From NCBI RefSeq assembly GCF_051622035.1, contig NC_135367.1, positions 10,266,501-10,330,500 of the forward strand: 64,000 bases of DNA, given 5' to 3'. Shown here piece after piece: positions 23,801 to 35,521 of this stretch. The translations under genes and the position numbers were made by a program. The notes under the pieces are model-generated. The model was given only the letters and a program-made list of their open reading frames with translations. It made no database searches and had not been told where the DNA came from. This DNA comes from Arctopsyche grandis (Eukaryota > Arthropoda > Insecta > Trichoptera > Hydropsychidae). Numbering within the stretch: position 1 is the stretch's first letter; every line of letters starts with the position of its first letter.

Positions 23801-23907
23801 GGAAGGACACACAGGTCAGAACCGGTGTCGACTAGGAACCGTAGTTTACTGACCTTGTCTGTTACGTATAGGCGGCAAGAAGTGGGGCTGGGGCTGCTTT
23901 CCGCCAT
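20812..23907 (-). CDS. pol: Pol polyprotein of the LTR retrotransposon
   Basis: 1031 aa, uninterrupted. Aspartic protease with DTGS at residues 27-30; reverse transcriptase with D267 in the [11 protein letters not shown] block and YIDD at 327-330; RNase H with D481, E522, D547 and D592; integrase with an HHCC zinc-binding region (H667, H671, C701, C704) and a D733/D792/E828 triad with the canonical 35-residue D-E spacing. All catalytic residues are present, so the enzyme set looks functional. The ATG overlaps the gag stop by one base (TAATG), and pol is in the -1 frame relative to gag. Translation could be by termination-reinitiation or by -1 frameshifting. This is a host-genome retrotransposon, not a gene of the host pathway. 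Confidence 0.93.
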   Translation of the reverse strand: MAESSPSPTSCRLYVTDKVSKLRFLVDTGSDLCVLPKSILPGRKIATSYLLFAANGSTIKTYGWKEVDVDLGLRRVYKWRFVIADVSRPIIGADFIKHFCLLIDLKNAKLMDNLTTVSVRGRAIGTAKVEQVKAICGTSTFHHLLTEFPEITRPTGNKNRTMKHHTVHYIRTTEGPPASCKPRRLAPEKLQIAKETFKTMLNEGIARPSDSSWSSALHLVPKHDGEWRPCGDYRALNARTIPDRYPVPHIEDFASTLYGKKLFSTIDLVRAYHQIPVHNEDIKKTAISTPFGLFEFPFMSFGLRNAAQTFQRFMDEVLRGLDFCYVYIDDVLVASENEEEHINHLRKLFSRFQEYGVLVNTAKCVFGAKTVRFLGYEVSENGTKPQADKVAAVKRFPRPATIEQLRQFLGMINFYRRFVPGAAKLQAPLNELLKGSKKKDKAKIAWTNALEEAFGKCKDSLSDAALLSHPKPGADLALVTDASDVALGAVLQQKTPEGWEPLAFFTRKLSGTERRYSTYDRELLAIYSAVRHFRHMVEGKFFTIFTDHKPIIYMFQQKPEKCSPRQFRHIDFVGQFTTDVRHVSGEENVVADALSRIEAISGMDFQAIARAQEDDTELSQLLRDPDKQFAKIPIPGEETTIYCDVSSETQRPYLPAKFRKQAFELIHQLAHPGVKASAKLVTQRYFWTGMKKECRRWAQECIFCQKSKITRHVIAPVGEFQPPENRFDHIHIDIVGPLPQSAGYKYLLTCVDRFTRWPEAIPMEDITAETVAKKFVSGWIARFGCPLRITTDQGRQFESTLFKELNRLTGSTHIRTTAYHPAANGMVERFHRQLKAAIMCHQDEGWTEALPTVLLGIRSAWKEDLNATSAELVYGQPLRLPGEFLAPQRNGGPNTAELAERLRSQMARLRPSPPRRHGTRSTFIFKDLHTSDQVFLRHDAAKGPLQPPYDGPYRVLKRGPKFFTLRIKDSNVTVSVDRIKPAYMESSGEPPERAERAPQENAEPQQETGRQATTRTGRRVRWPAHLDSYIP

Positions 23908-24788
23908 TAGCGCCTGCCCTGGAAGTTTTCCGCCTGGTTAAACCTGCGCGGTGGCGTGTTCCTGCGGCCTCGAGAACTCTGTTGTCGTGGTTGCCAGCGT
24001 CGGCTCCTCGCTGGGGAGTGTGATGGCCTTGATTCTTTCCGATTCGTCTCGTTCGTTTGTAGTAGCCGTCCCATCATCGTGGTCAGGTCATCTACCTTTT
24101 GATTTAATGTTTGGAACTCTCCCCGTGTCACATACTCATCATCGGTTTGCCGCCTCTTCTCTCTGCGGTCTGTCATCGCTGCCACGTGGGGGCTGCTGTC
24201 GTACCACCTGTCTGCCTTCCTGGCCAGCTTATCCAAATCGGTTTCGTCGCTCATTGCCAGTTGCAAGCTTAGTCCCTCTGGCAGCCTGCTCTCCCACGTG
24301 GTTCTCAGCAGATCCTCCGACATTTCCTGGGCCGCCAATATCCGGAGGTCTCTCAGGAACTGTGATGGCTTCCTGTCGCCAATTTCCTCGCGTTCGAGGA
24401 GTCTGCGATGTCTCTGTCGTTGGCCGACTCCTAACCTCTCCAAAATTTCCTTCTTCAGGAAGGTATATCGCTTGAGTTTCGGGGGGGCCACGTGGATGTC
24501 CCAAATCTCCGTCATCACCTCGCGAGGCAAACACGCGATTGTTCTACAGTATCGCGTGTTTTCGCTAGTGATTCTGGCGGCTTCGAAGCTCGCCTCCATC
24601 TGTGCGAACCATATTTGGGGGTTCTCGGCCCAAAAGGGGGGGAAGGGGGGCACGGGCGCCCCCAAAAAGTCAAGATTTACCGTGCTTTGGTTGCGGTCGC
24701 TGTTCTCCGCGTTTTCCTCCATGTTGTTCTGCACATTATTCTCCCCGCTTGCTTCGGCGGCGCCGTTGTCTGCTTCACCGTCGGACAT
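23907..24788 (-). CDS. gag: Gag protein of the LTR retrotransposon
   Basis: 293 aa, starting 72 nt after the 5' LTR. After an acidic N-terminus comes the capsid-like core ([49 protein letters not shown]) characteristic of CsRn1-type Gag. The tail is Arg/Ser/Gln-rich ([26 protein letters not shown]) and ends NFQGRR. No Cys-His box can be found at the C-terminus, where this lineage normally has one, so nucleocapsid function may rest on the basic tail or the motif was deleted. Stop and pol start share one base. Confidence 0.9.
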   Translation of the reverse strand: MSDGEADNGAAEASGENNVQNNMEENAENSDRNQSTVNLDFLGAPVPPFPPFWAENPQIWFAQMEASFEAARITSENTRYCRTIACLPREVMTEIWDIHVAPPKLKRYTFLKKEILERLGVGQRQRHRRLLEREEIGDRKPSQFLRDLRILAAQEMSEDLLRTTWESRLPEGLSLQLAMSDETDLDKLARKADRWYDSSPHVAAMTDRREKRRQTDDEYVTRGEFQTLNQKVDDLTTMMGRLLQTNETNRKESRPSHSPARSRRWQPRQQSSRGRRNTPPRRFNQAENFQGRR

Positions 24789-24841
24789 CGTGTTTCCAAG
24801 ATTGTCGGGAAGAATAGGGGGGATGGGGGTGCGCGCTGTCT

Positions 24842-24859
24842 ATCACGTCGGGGTCACCA
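24842..24859 (-). other. Primer binding site, tRNA-Trp
   Basis: Minus strand reads TGGTGACCCCGACGTGAT one base after the 5' LTR. Its reverse complement is the 3' end expected of a metazoan tRNA-Trp, including CCA. Confidence 0.85.
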
Positions 24860-24860
24860 C

Positions 24861-24983
24861 TGTGGGTCTCGGGGGAACAGGGTAGTTCCTCCCCCACGAG
24901 TTAGGGCCGAATGGTCGAATGACAGCTCCACTGCCGTAACCATGGCGACCGGTGTTGCCACCCTCTTCTATGGGGTCGCCACA
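24861..24983 (-). repeat. 5' LTR of the retrotransposon
   Basis: 123 bp, identical to the 3' LTR by direct comparison. Would carry the promoter and the start of the genomic RNA. Confidence 0.93.
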
Positions 24984-25200
24984 GCATAATAAGAAAAAGA
25001 GCTCAAAAACCGATTCAAAATTCCTTTAACAATATTGAAAAAATACTGGTGGTCTGTAATACGTTTATTCTGCTTTTCCGAGATTCTGGAAATATCAAAT
25101 TAAAATAAGTGATAATAATTTGTCAATTAAGTCAAACAGAAATGGTGTTTTTGAAACTGAAAATTGGACTTCCACCATTCAAACATATATTAAATTATAC
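24984..25200 (+). repeat. Dispersed repeat A, right part
   Basis: Resumes GCATAATAAGAAAAAGAGCT and continues through ATACTGGTGGTCTGTAATAC and AACTGAAAATTGGACTTCC, collinear with 38,590-38,745. Confidence 0.8.
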
Positions 25201-26075
25201 ATATCCAATAAAATATTTTGCTAGAAAACTCCAGTTTAATATTTTCATGATATAAAACGGTCTAAAGTCATTGAAACAAATAAAACGAATATCATAATTT
25301 ACATACATAGTAGATGGAGAAATAATAATAACCCTAAAATTTTCAATCACTGCCTACGCACGATGATTGCTAATACACAATAGATAAAAGTTTTATGCGA
25401 ATTCAATATCAGGTATGCTAAATTAAATCGAAGCCGTTTCCGAATAATCATAAAAGAAAAACGAAAAGCTTCGAGTCATAAAGTTTATGACTGGGATTTT
25501 TTCCGGGATGCTTATTTTCACAGATAGCGTAATAAGTTTGATAGGCTATTTAAAAATAAACAATTTCCATTGAATTTCTACATTGCGTTACGATTCTGAA
25601 TACAAAATGTGAGAAGCATTACTATTAATTATAGCTGTAATATGAGGTCTTTATGCCAATGCCAAGCCTGTTTCACGGCCGAAACCATGCTGACCTAATA
25701 TTATATTAATGATAATTGACTTTGTCAGAGGTGTGACACTAGAATACAATTATTTAAAATTATAATCAATTCAATTCAAGAGCTTCCGAAAAACTAGCCC
25801 AATTGCCAAGCGTTGCGTAGGCGGGTGAAAGTAAAAACATGACATAAAAATGTAAAAAACATGTCTTAAAATTTTAACCATTTCCAAAAACCACATCTAT
25901 GTGTATTTTAAGTTGGAGTACCACAGGATAGGTTATTTGGTGAATCTATGTAAATAAAAAACTTGATTTGCATAGCGAACGAACAAACAAACATGGTAGA
26001 AATAATGTTTTATGCGCCGTAGGCGAAAGTATTTCTAAGGTTACACGTACGAAGGTTTTTGCGTTTTATATTACA
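25201..26075. other. AT-rich intergenic sequence
   Basis: No gene, RNA or structured repeat recognised. Confidence 0.45.
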
Positions 26076-26755
26076 CTAGTGTTGTGCCCGTTGAAATTTC
26101 AACATATGGTTTCGGAAACAAATTGATACATAATTTAAAATAAACTGAAAATCTGGAAGAAACTGAAAAACCGGAACCGGAATTGAAAAAAGAATCGAAA
26201 TCCGGAACTGAAAAATGAATCTGGAACTGGAACTGAAAAAAAGTTTAGTAAAAAGAATCGAAATCAATATCGAGATCGTATTCGAAACCGGTATATAATA
26301 ATAATTAATAATACATACATATGTATACATATATGTACATACAAACATACATCGCGTCCATTTTTATATACATATCATATTATTAGGCATCTTTTATTAT
26401 TACACACGCATATGTTATATTGCGTTCACCGATTGAATGTATGCGAATAAATGAAATCGCCATAACAATAGCGGATGCTTAAAATGCACCCATTGGTCAG
26501 ACTGTATCGTCGTTACTCTAATTGGTCAAAGATTTTAGTCCACGTGGACCACTTCATGCTGATTGGCTGTGCGCCTTATTCGCGTGTATTTATTTTATTA
26601 AACATCTCTAGGCACAACATATACTTCTGGCATTCTAAAATTTGTTTTTTTGAAATCTCCATACTTGTCGACGAATCCGCCACATACAAACATAGCATCG
26701 CGTCCGTTTTTATATCTATTATTTATTTATTTTTGTTTCAAATTTCACCGTAATT
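26076..26755 (-). mobile_element. Helitron-like element (3' end at 26,076)
   Basis: On the minus strand the element ends with the hairpin GTTGAAATTTCAAC (26090-26103), a short spacer GGGCACAA and CTAG followed by T, the architecture of Helitron 3' ends. The interior shares ACATACTCCTGG-like and TTTTTGAAATCTCCATACTT motifs with 36,973-37,599. Non-coding. The other end is approximate. Confidence 0.6.
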
Positions 26756-27468
26756 ACCAATTTGTAGTCGTACATATGTACATATGTTGCTTACTTCTGA
26801 TCTAAGCGTTGCATGCATAATTACTACTGTTTTCAAGGGAACTGTGAATTTGCTATCGGACTGATATAAAATATAATATATGTGTACACCTAACAGTAGT
26901 TATGGAAATGCATATATAAAAGCATTGCACCATTCATTTCATTCGTTTACTACTGTTTTTGTACATATTTTATATGCGCTTACTCATTTGACTTTTATTT
27001 TAAGTATGCTTTCCATTTTTTTATTTGACTGCTTTTATATCTTACGTGTGTTTAATAATAGTGCTTCAAACATTCTTCGACTTCGTTTTTTTAAATATAA
27101 AGATAAAAGAAATACAAATATGTATAATAAAATATTTGCGTGATTGCAATAGCGTATAAACGAGAGCGTCAATAAAAAAAAAGTCAAAAATTCACAAATA
27201 GTCGCTGAAAAACACTGCAATTCTATTGATTGGCTTTTCGTGTCGGGCAAAGTGAACTTTTTTACTGCTCTTTTTTCTCGGGTTTTAAACTTGAGTTGGT
27301 TTAATCCTCGCCCTCGTTTGACCTCTCCAACTTTCTTGTGACTATCGATTGCTTCGAAAGCCTTTTTTTTTACCATAAGTCCGCTTTTACCTTTCTTTTT
27401 TACAGATCGGCAATAACTCTTATTTTTTGCCTTCTGCACAACGTCTACAACGCCACAACTTGAGAAAG
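26756..27468. other. Upstream region of the secreted-precursor gene
   Basis: No separate gene recognised. Probably holds the promoter and 5' UTR of the 27,469 gene; the minus-strand ORF 27,035-27,439 looks like chance. Confidence 0.4.
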
Positions 27469-27894
27469 ATGGGTTCTTTCAATTTCAAATCAATCTATTG
27501 CCTTACAATGATCATGCTACTTCTTCACGCAGCGTGTTCATGGCACTCTAAAAACAGGACGAGAACAATTCCAGGATTCACACTGTTCAATGTCGAGGAT
27601 ATAAAATCCAACTTCGATAACAGCCAATCGCATAGATTGACGAAAAGGTATCTATTTTATGTATAACGATTCATTAAAAAAAGTGTCACATGCTTAGAAC
27701 TCGCGTTGTATTTCAGATGCATTGTAGTGCAGAAGCAATCTGGTACCCATGGTGATTCGAGCGAAGGTGGAACAGGTCAGGATGACTATGATTACGATTT
27801 AAACGAGAAAAATCAAAGAAAATCCAATCGCAAAAGTAGACGAAACAAAAAGAACACGAAACCTACCAAAGCACCAGAACCATGGAACGATTCC
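27469..27894 (+). CDS. Secreted precursor protein, first two coding exons (partial)
   Basis: Exon 1 is 27469-27647 (donor AAAAG|GTATCT) and exon 2 is 27717-27894 (acceptor TTTCAG, donor TTCC|GTGAGT). The split codon joins in frame, giving 119 aa with a phase-0 end. The N-terminus is a signal peptide: MGSFNFKS, a hydrophobic core (CLTMIMLLLHAACS) and a likely cut after ACS. A conserved-looking block (IPGFTLFNVEDIKSNF) precedes a dibasic site LTKR at the junction, followed by RCIVVQ. Then come a Gly/Asp/Tyr stretch (GQDDYDYDLNE) and a strongly basic run (RKSNRKSRRNKKNTKPTK). This suggests a processed, matrix- or heparin-binding extracellular factor, but I do not recognise the family. The rest of the gene is downstream. 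Confidence 0.65.
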
Positions 27895-28744
27895 GTGAGT
27901 TATACATATCAATCCAATAATTTTATTTCTTCGAGAATCAATATCGTTCTGCAAATATACATATAATATTATAATGGAAATGAAAAGTTGAATACGTTTA
28001 TCTGCAGTTGTATATTTACATATATTGCACATTCAATTTGGAGTGAACGTTCTTTCAAATCGAGTTGTACTAATTAAAAAGAGGGGGTGGTTTTGCATTT
28101 TGAAATGTATAGCTTGAAATAATTAAATTCCAGTGTATTTTTATTTTTTAAATTAAAAAAAACGATACAATTTAATTATCCCGAATTGGGAAATGTACAT
28201 TTTAAATGGGAACTATCCAAATTAAAGTTGGTGATTCACATGTTTAAATAATTTGTTTCAAAATTCTAATATTTTTCCCAAGTTGAGTGCACGAAGTTAA
28301 TCGAAAGTACTATTAAATATTCCGCAATAAAAATTACTACACATTTGTATTGTACTGTGATTTATTAACTTTTTCAAACTGTAGCGTTTATATTTATACG
28401 TGTTTGAAAGTTTAAAGCAAAGTGATCTATCTCGAATGTAGAATATTTTTAAAAACATTCCTTTTAGTTTCACAGACAAATTACTCTGTTTAATTTATTT
28501 TTTAAATCAAAAAGGTAATCTATATAAAAATGTTACTTTTTTCAGGAATGAGCGACTACATAAAAAAGTGAAAAACGTGTGAAAATAAAATAAAATCAAA
28601 TAAATAAAATTATTATTCGTTAAATCTGTTTGTTTTCTTTTTTAACAAATTTATTATAAACTTATAACTTTGTTTATTAAAACAAATGAATAGTCAATAA
28701 CACGTAAGTATTTGACCATTCATTTGTTTTTTATTATGTATACA
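27895..28744. other. Start of the putative long intron
   Basis: AT-rich; no exon or repeat recognised. The minus ORFs here are low complexity. Confidence 0.35.
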
Positions 28745-29220
<476 letters not shown>

Positions 29221-30129
29221 GTATCGACTCCACAATTTTAATGTGATAGCATTTTCCGAGTTTGATAATATACGCATACTATCAAATAAGTAAAAGCATA
29301 CATTATCGAGGTGTTTATTCTTGAAATTTTGGTCTATTTGTGTAAATCGCTTCAAAATGGGATACATTATTGCCGAAGCTGTTTTTTATGTAACGGTCGT
29401 TTTGAAACGGTACGCGAAAAAGCTTTCACCGCCGAAGTACGGCCATAAACACTGTCGCATATTTACAATCGTCCATTTTATTCAATTCTATTTTTTTTTT
29501 GCACACAGTAAACGCGACGTGTGAATTGTATCGTTTGTTAAATTATATAAATACGCATGTAAACTTAATTATACAAAATGTAATGAAAGTACGGGTTCGA
29601 TGATAATCACATTAATTACGGTTTAACGTAACGAATATATTTAACGAGGAGAATATCGATTTTGATTGCTTTGTCAAATTTTGTCGAATTAACGAGGCAA
29701 CTTTTAATTGAGTATTTTTTCCTTAACGAACGAGGCTGCCTTTTCCTCGATTAACGCGATCCAAACAATTGATAATAAATTAATATTTCACTTGAATGTT
29801 TCGAGTAGAGCTCGTAAATTATGTGACACTCCATACGAGTTATAGTCGTTATTTATTGCATTATGCTCGACGCGCGCGCTTGTCAATGTTAAGTTGGCAT
29901 TTTTTAAAAGAGGCGTAGGGGGGGGGGACGGTTATATTTTTAATTGAGGGAATTATAAAATTATTTAAATAACCACCTTTAACTCACCTTTTATAATAAC
30001 AAAAAAAAACTTGTTTTTTTTGGATGAGAGGAGGGCATGTCTCGGGATCTCTATTGTTTCTTAGTAAGTAATGCTTTTAGGTTAACTAGATATCCTAAGC
30101 GTGATCCCCAGAATTTTTAGGATCAGTAC
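29221..30129. other. Unique sequence, possibly regulatory
   Basis: No gene. The 29,290-29,900 part has less simple repeat, more CpG (TTGAAACGGTACGCGAAAAA, CGACGCGCGCGCTT) and several ATTAAT/TTAATT homeodomain-type motifs. A conserved intronic enhancer is possible but unproven. Confidence 0.3.
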
Positions 30130-30137
30130 AATCTTTG

Positions 30138-30485
30138 CAGTGTCGGCCTTACAACATCTGGCGCCCTCGGACAATTTTTTTCTAAGCGCTCCTAGAAAAA
30201 TATTAAAAAATGGGTTATCATCCTCCTTTTTCCGGGCTTGGGACCGGCAGAAAAATGTAGGTTAACAAGGTTTCCGAACCACACTGGTGGAGTTAAAAAT
30301 AAATAAATACAAATGTTTGAACTTAGAACGTAGAGGCGCCTTAAGCGCTCTGATCTAAAATTTTGTAGCGCCTTTGGCGCTCTAATTTTAAATTTTAAAA
30401 CGCCTTCGGTGCATTAAGTGACACCATAACTTACTCGGCGCCCTCGGGTGCCACCCGATCCAGCCCCCCCCTAAACCCGGCACTG
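30138..30485. mobile_element. hAT-type MITE
   Basis: Perfect 8-bp target duplication AATCTTTG (30130-30137 and 30486-30493). Termini are CAGTGTCGGCCTTA and, read on minus, CAGTGCCGGGTTTA, the hAT CAGTGxCGG consensus. The interior repeats GGCGCCCTCGG and GGCGCT motifs (TAGCGCCTTTGGCGCTCTAA). 348 bp, no coding capacity. Confidence 0.9.
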
Positions 30486-30999
30486 AATCTTTGGGATCTT
30501 ATGGTATCCCCAATACAATCTTCTACATTGGTGGTTGGGAATAATACTTCTATATTGGTGGTTGGGAACCGGCGGCTTCTTTAATTTTTAATTTTTATTT
30601 TATTCAAATTTAGGGTTTCAGTTTATTTTTAAAATGTATTTTTTCTCAAACCTCCTTTACGTTTCCCATTAAGACGCCTTTTAAAATTTTTGAATGCTTC
30701 TTTTTTATTTCTCCATTAAAATTCCTTGGCACGTCTGATGCTTAGTAGATAAGTATTTAGAAATTTAGATCCTCATCACATTGGTGGATGCTTTTTAAAT
30801 AACAATAAACCGCTCTATTAGTGTTCAAATCAAGAGAGCAAAAAGCATGGTTTTTCTATGAAATTGACAATAGTGAACCATTTTTTGTGCGAAAAGCATC
30901 TATCGAACGCCGATCTTTACACACCACAGCCCTCGGATTCCCTTTGAATCCTCAGTACGTCATTCTTGGGATCCCTAAGAATCTCTAGTACCATCCTTA
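30486..30999. other. Intergenic or intronic, no gene seen
   Basis: No coding or structural element recognised apart from a short internal repeat of CTATATTGGTGGTTGGGA near 30,550. Confidence 0.35.
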
Positions 31000-31135
31000 T
31001 GACTAGTCACCGGAGCCTGAGGGGGCCGTGTATTGTTCAAAGGTTGTAAATGCATTCTTAAAGGTTTGCCGAACAATGGATAGCACTGTGACTATCCTAC
31101 CTCTACTTATGACCTTCAGTCCTTGACGTAACAAC
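31000..31135 (+). repeat. Dispersed repeat E (LINE 3' end type), copy 1
   Basis: GGGGGCCGTGTATTGTTCAA, AGGTTGTAAATGCATT and CCGAACAATGGATAGCACTG match the reverse complement of 54,395-54,500 closely. The second copy has a TAAAATAAAATAAAAT tail, so this is likely the end of a non-LTR element. Confidence 0.7.
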
Positions 31136-34100
31136 AGTGTTGAATGCAAGAGAGCAATAAAAAAGTTTGTTTACGAAGTTATAGCAATAGCCATAACGCC
31201 TCAAAAGAAAACTGCTTTAATTACTATTTAATGTCTACTCTTTATAGTATTTACTAGTAAAAACATTTGATACGGTGAAATACACATACATATTTATATA
31301 CAAATTGAGTATGCGATCAAGAAAAATAAATACACATACATACATACATACATATGTATGTACATATATGAAAAAAGTTGTTAGTGACACAAATTGATTC
31401 AAATTCGTTTCTTCTCGTCGTTTTACATTGACTGATGTGGATGGATTCTGAATTTTCACCGAATGGGAATACTCCATTCACGGTGTTAGAACAATATGAA
31501 CAAAACGAAAGAGCTTTTCAGCTATATGGATAGCTATTACATTACATTTCGTTTGTAGGGTATTTTCTACGAGATCACAAGAATCGCTGATGTGCCCGAA
31601 ATCGGATTTCTTTTGTTGCTTTCTATGTTTAGCCACAACGGCGGGTATAAGTATAATAAAGCTGTGTCGTAACGAGCCGCCACTGAAACTGCCAGTTCAT
31701 TCGTGTCCTATCTATATAAATATAACGTTGTATTGTGACCTTTGTGGTGATTTATAAATAATTTGTCCAGTGTTCGAGCATCAGTTTCATAATTTAGCTG
31801 TCGGAATAAACCCCTCCCCCCTGGCTTCATGCTCTGTAGTCACTATTAATAGCTACTTTTTATCTATGTATATACATACATATGTATATAAAATTTTGAG
31901 TTTTCTATTAAAAAAATTTTTTTTTGATGTCATTCTTATAAAGGGGTGATTTCTAACGGATGGGACGTGATAGGTAGGATACGATAAAAAACAACTGGAG
32001 AGGGGAGGGGGGATATATGTATGTATGTATGTACGTATATTTGAAAGAAAAATAAGATGAAAAAGTTTTGTCAAAAAATATCTAATTTCATAGAAAAAAT
32101 TCGAAACGGTTTAAAAATTAAAAAAAAATCAGGTATTTAATTTAATACAAACTCACATTTATAAAAATTATGTTCAAAAAATAGTACTTTATTTAGTACC
32201 ACAGACGAATTTTTTTTACTAATTCTTGAAATCTCAAATCTCATTTTTGCCGGTGCATTTAATTTCACTTTACCATTAGAAAAATATAATCTACTGAGAA
32301 GCGGTTTGTTTTACAAAATAGTGTAACATAAATTATATAGTTAACACTCATAAATTAAAAATAAATACTGGTTAGATCAGATTTTAATTTTTGATAAACG
32401 CTTATTTAATCATTACGAAATATAAGTCGCCTAAATAAAAAAAGATAACATTTTGAGCACATTTGACAAAAGAGATAATAAAATAATTTTGTCAAAACAA
32501 TAGGACAATAGAGATTTGTTGAAAACCTTAATATATGTACATACAACAATATAACAATATTTTATTTTTATTTTAGTAGGAAATTTCATTCTAATACTCA
32601 AATAATTATAATTAATAATGATCTACATTTAAAAATCGGCGCTTAATTAGTTTGAGTGTGTATACCAGTGGTTGCCACGCGGGCTTTTTTTTTCGGGCGT
32701 ATTTTATAAAGGGTTTTCCCGAACTTCTGTTCATGTGAGTAACCGTTTCATATTGTTATATAGCGTTTGGCTAAATAGGCAAATAATTTCGAAAATGTGC
32801 GAATTTGGAAATCCTGGGGGTGGAAAGGATTGCCCCTATCGCTCCCCCTCCTTGGATCTGTCCCTGAGCATATTTATGCTTTGCTATGCAAACAACAAAT
32901 TCGGCCTAGACGAATTTTCGAGAGGCAGGAGATGCCAATCTTATTGGGTCATTTGCAATAATTATTATAAATTAGATAAATTGCCAACAGTGTTATATCG
33001 TGTGACGAAATGTACATACATATAAATATATATGGATAATGATTGAAAATGACTTAGATATGAAATTAGACGCTGTATTGCGTAATCGGTTTTTGGCCGT
33101 CGGTTGATGTAGCACATATGGCATGAACGACTCATAAAGTGTTAACATTGTATTTATGCTGTGAAAATTTCTTTGAAAAAATATAAAAATTACGACAAAG
33201 AATTATAGGAGATGCAAAAAATAGAATACTCAGTACCAACCCATCCATCTAACTTTATAAGACTGAGAGCAAGAGCTTTAGCGAGGTTTCAACGAACCTC
33301 TTTTTTAATGCGACCACTGAACAGTGAACAAAAGGGCTATTATAAAATCTAAAAATAAGACTCTCTAAGCGTCCTCATATGCATATGAACATTAAATTAT
33401 ATCTGCTTGGAGTGAAGGGGTGGGTGGTGGAGACTGGCCGTGGGGGATGTTTGTGCGTCGAATTAAAAATAGTTTAGGTAGTAGGGTGTCAATGGTGGTG
33501 CTTTGACCACTCGATCGCTCAACGGCCGGCTCGTGTGCCTAATTGACCGCGAAAATTGTCTTTGATGGATCGTCAAAGCAGAAGCTTTTGCCATTTCACA
33601 AAAGCCATACACGTCCCCATCTAATAGTGTCATCTTCCTGTATGTGATAATATTATAATTATGTATACTTGCGTGTGTGTGTGTTTGTACACTACACATA
33701 TGTATTACGTATCTGTAGATTAGGGTTGCCATATATTTTAAACTTCATATATGTACGTACATACATAAACAAACGAAAAATATAATTTTTCCGTGTAGTG
33801 ATTTTGCTCATTATTTTTAACAACATCCTCTTGGATATTATTCAGTTTCGTTTTGCAGTCTTCGTTCTATCCACTTTTAGTATGTATGTACATATGTACA
33901 TATGAAAGTCCTTATAATTTGGGGCTGGATTGAACTTACTCTCTAGCTAAATTTAAAGCGATTTGAAAAAATTTCGTCTCCAGCGTAGTTTTATTTATTT
34001 TCAATGAAATAAATATATATAATTCAATTCAATTTAAAAACAAAATATATAAAATGAATAGTATTTATTCCAGACGATAGAGAGAATAGTGTGATCCTAT

Positions 34101-34140
34101 CTCTATAAGCAATATATAGATAATACAAATGATAAAATAA
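31136..34140. other. Intergenic or intronic, no gene seen
   Basis: Mostly AT-rich with scattered ACATATGTATG tracts (for example 31,330-31,370, 32,015-32,035). A hAT-like CAGTGGTTGCCACG start at 32,667 has no partner. The ORF 32,672-33,025 lacks family features. No splice-bounded exon was convincing. Confidence 0.35.
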
Positions 34141-34509
34141 ATCATATACATATATGTATAATATCGCTATTCTGTGTGTCTGTCTGAGATAATTCTCGCC
34201 GTCCAATAATAGTCGACGTCACAGCTAAACCACTGACAAAACATACATATATACGAATACAATAACAAAAGAAAAAAGCTTCTATATATACTATTTGCTA
34301 CCGATGTTTCCTCTTGGCAGAGAATTTACCGCCATCTATTGAACATTTTTTTAAATAATTAATTTTTCGATCGGTGTTTTATATTGTTTACATGTTGGTA
34401 GGTATTAAACAATTAAATATAAATATTAAATTAAGTATATTTAAAAGGGGTGACCGTCACCGTATCGACAGTCATATACATATGAAAAACGGTTAGTATA
34501 TATGTAAAT

Positions 34510-34668
34510 CAGTGGCGTGCGGTAAAGTTCTCTCTCCCACCGTCGTACATCCTCACTTAATTTGCGTGAGCAAGATACAAGAGGAACAGGCTTTTCCTCC
34601 CGTATCCTGCGCGCGAACATTAAACAAGGCTGTATGATAAAAAGAGAGATAATTTCACCGCATGCCAC
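34510..34668. mobile_element. Small element nested in MITE B
   Basis: Ends CAGTGGCGTGCGGT and (minus) GTGGCATGCGGTGAAATTAT form an imperfect inverted repeat. The same sequence lies at 6747 to about 6900, in the other orientation relative to the outer arms. Confidence 0.65.
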
Positions 34669-34671
34669 ATA

Positions 34672-34745
34672 GGTGCATGGTAAACGGCAATGTACATATA
34701 TATTATATATATAATATATATGTACATTGCCGTTTACCATGCACC
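34672..34745. repeat. 74-bp perfect palindrome
   Basis: Two 37-bp arms without spacer or mismatch. The arm starts GGTGCATGGTAAACGGCAAT and ends in an AT-only centre. It is the middle of foldback MITE B; the copy at 6.7 kb keeps only one arm. Confidence 0.95.
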
Positions 34746-34957
34746 CTTTTTTATCTTTCCATTTTCGATCTTTGCCTTCCGATATTTGCTTTTTCGATCT
34801 TTTGACTTTCGGTGCCGTGAGGTAGACCCATTTAAAAGGTATTTGAAAAAATTAGACCGCGTGCGGATCAAACCGACACATTTCTTTTAATTTTTTTTAT
34901 TTAATAATTTACTATGCCAACATCCATGCGATGATATGGCATCGGTTACAAAACTAG

Positions 34958-35521
34958 TATACAATAATAATAAATAAATAATTATAACCAACAATAGTTA
35001 CATACATTCATAGTTGCATACAAAGTCTCTTTCAAAATTATATATTAGATGTAATTAGAACTGCAGTTGATATATTTTATATCAGTTTATTATTCAGCAA
35101 TGGTAGATGAAGGAAATACACGAACTTGTATGTACTTTAATTGAAGGAGTGGGTACAGAGAAATGTTATAATAATAGAAACGCCATTACGAATAAATAAT
35201 TTGTTTCAATATAACGATGTATGTCTCCATAACTACGCTAAAACGCAAGGAAAAAATCAGGGTCATCACATATTCACTGCAGAAATTAAAGATTTATTTA
35301 CAATTTGAGTATATGGCGGTGTTGGGGGTTGGTGGCCAATCCGTTTCTTTTCTCAGTTGGCGGATTATTTTTATCCACTTTTTTGTATTTGTCTGTCCTT
35401 GGGAACTCTTTAATTAACGTGTAATGTATAGTTTCAACAAAAATATGTATAATATAAAATTAACGATGTTTATATTAATTAAACTTAAATTTATTTTATT
35501 TATTTTTTTATTTAATTTACA
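34958..35521. other. No gene; Helitron-like 5' end on minus
   Basis: At 35,025-35,055 the minus strand reads AATATATAATTTTGAAAGAG, then ACTTTGTATG, like the start of the element at 49,853. The remainder is AT-rich without recognised content. Confidence 0.35.

Larger units (their letters stand above)
20649..24983 (-). mobile_element. Ty3/gypsy LTR retrotransposon, CsRn1/Kabuki type
   Basis: A 4335-bp element with 123-bp LTRs at 20649-20771 and 24861-24983 that are identical by eye, TG...CA ends and a 4-bp target duplication GCAT (20645-20648 and 24984-24987). The interior encodes gag and pol on the minus strand. The primer site matches tRNA-Trp, which marks the CsRn1/Kabuki lineage. No env. 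Open frames and identical LTRs show very recent insertion. LTRs of 123 bp are unusually short for Ty3/gypsy. Confidence 0.92.
34448..34828. mobile_element. Long-TIR foldback MITE B, copy 2
   Basis: Flanked by a 9-bp duplication ATTTAAAAG (34439-34447 and 34829-34837), confirmed by the empty site near 40,742. Right arm read on minus is GGGTCTACCTCACGGCACCG; the left end GGGTGACCGTCACCG is a diverged partner. The centre contains a nested element (34510-34668) and a 74-bp perfect palindrome. The duplication length fits a Mutator-like origin among others. Confidence 0.75.
34145..34957 (+). mobile_element. Helitron-like element H, copy 1, interrupted by MITE B
   Basis: Shares CTGTCTGTCTGAGATAAT, GGCAGAGAATTTACCGCCAT and ATATTGTTTACATG with 39,860-40,871. 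The 3' end has the hairpin CGATGATATGGCATCG (34929-34944), then GTTACAAAA and CTAG followed by T. MITE B (34448-34828) sits inside; copy 2 supplies the uninterrupted sequence. Confidence 0.65.

Noticed and set aside
32672-33025. 117-aa ORF starting MPRGLFFSG
   Set aside because: No family features; begins within a hAT-like repeat end.
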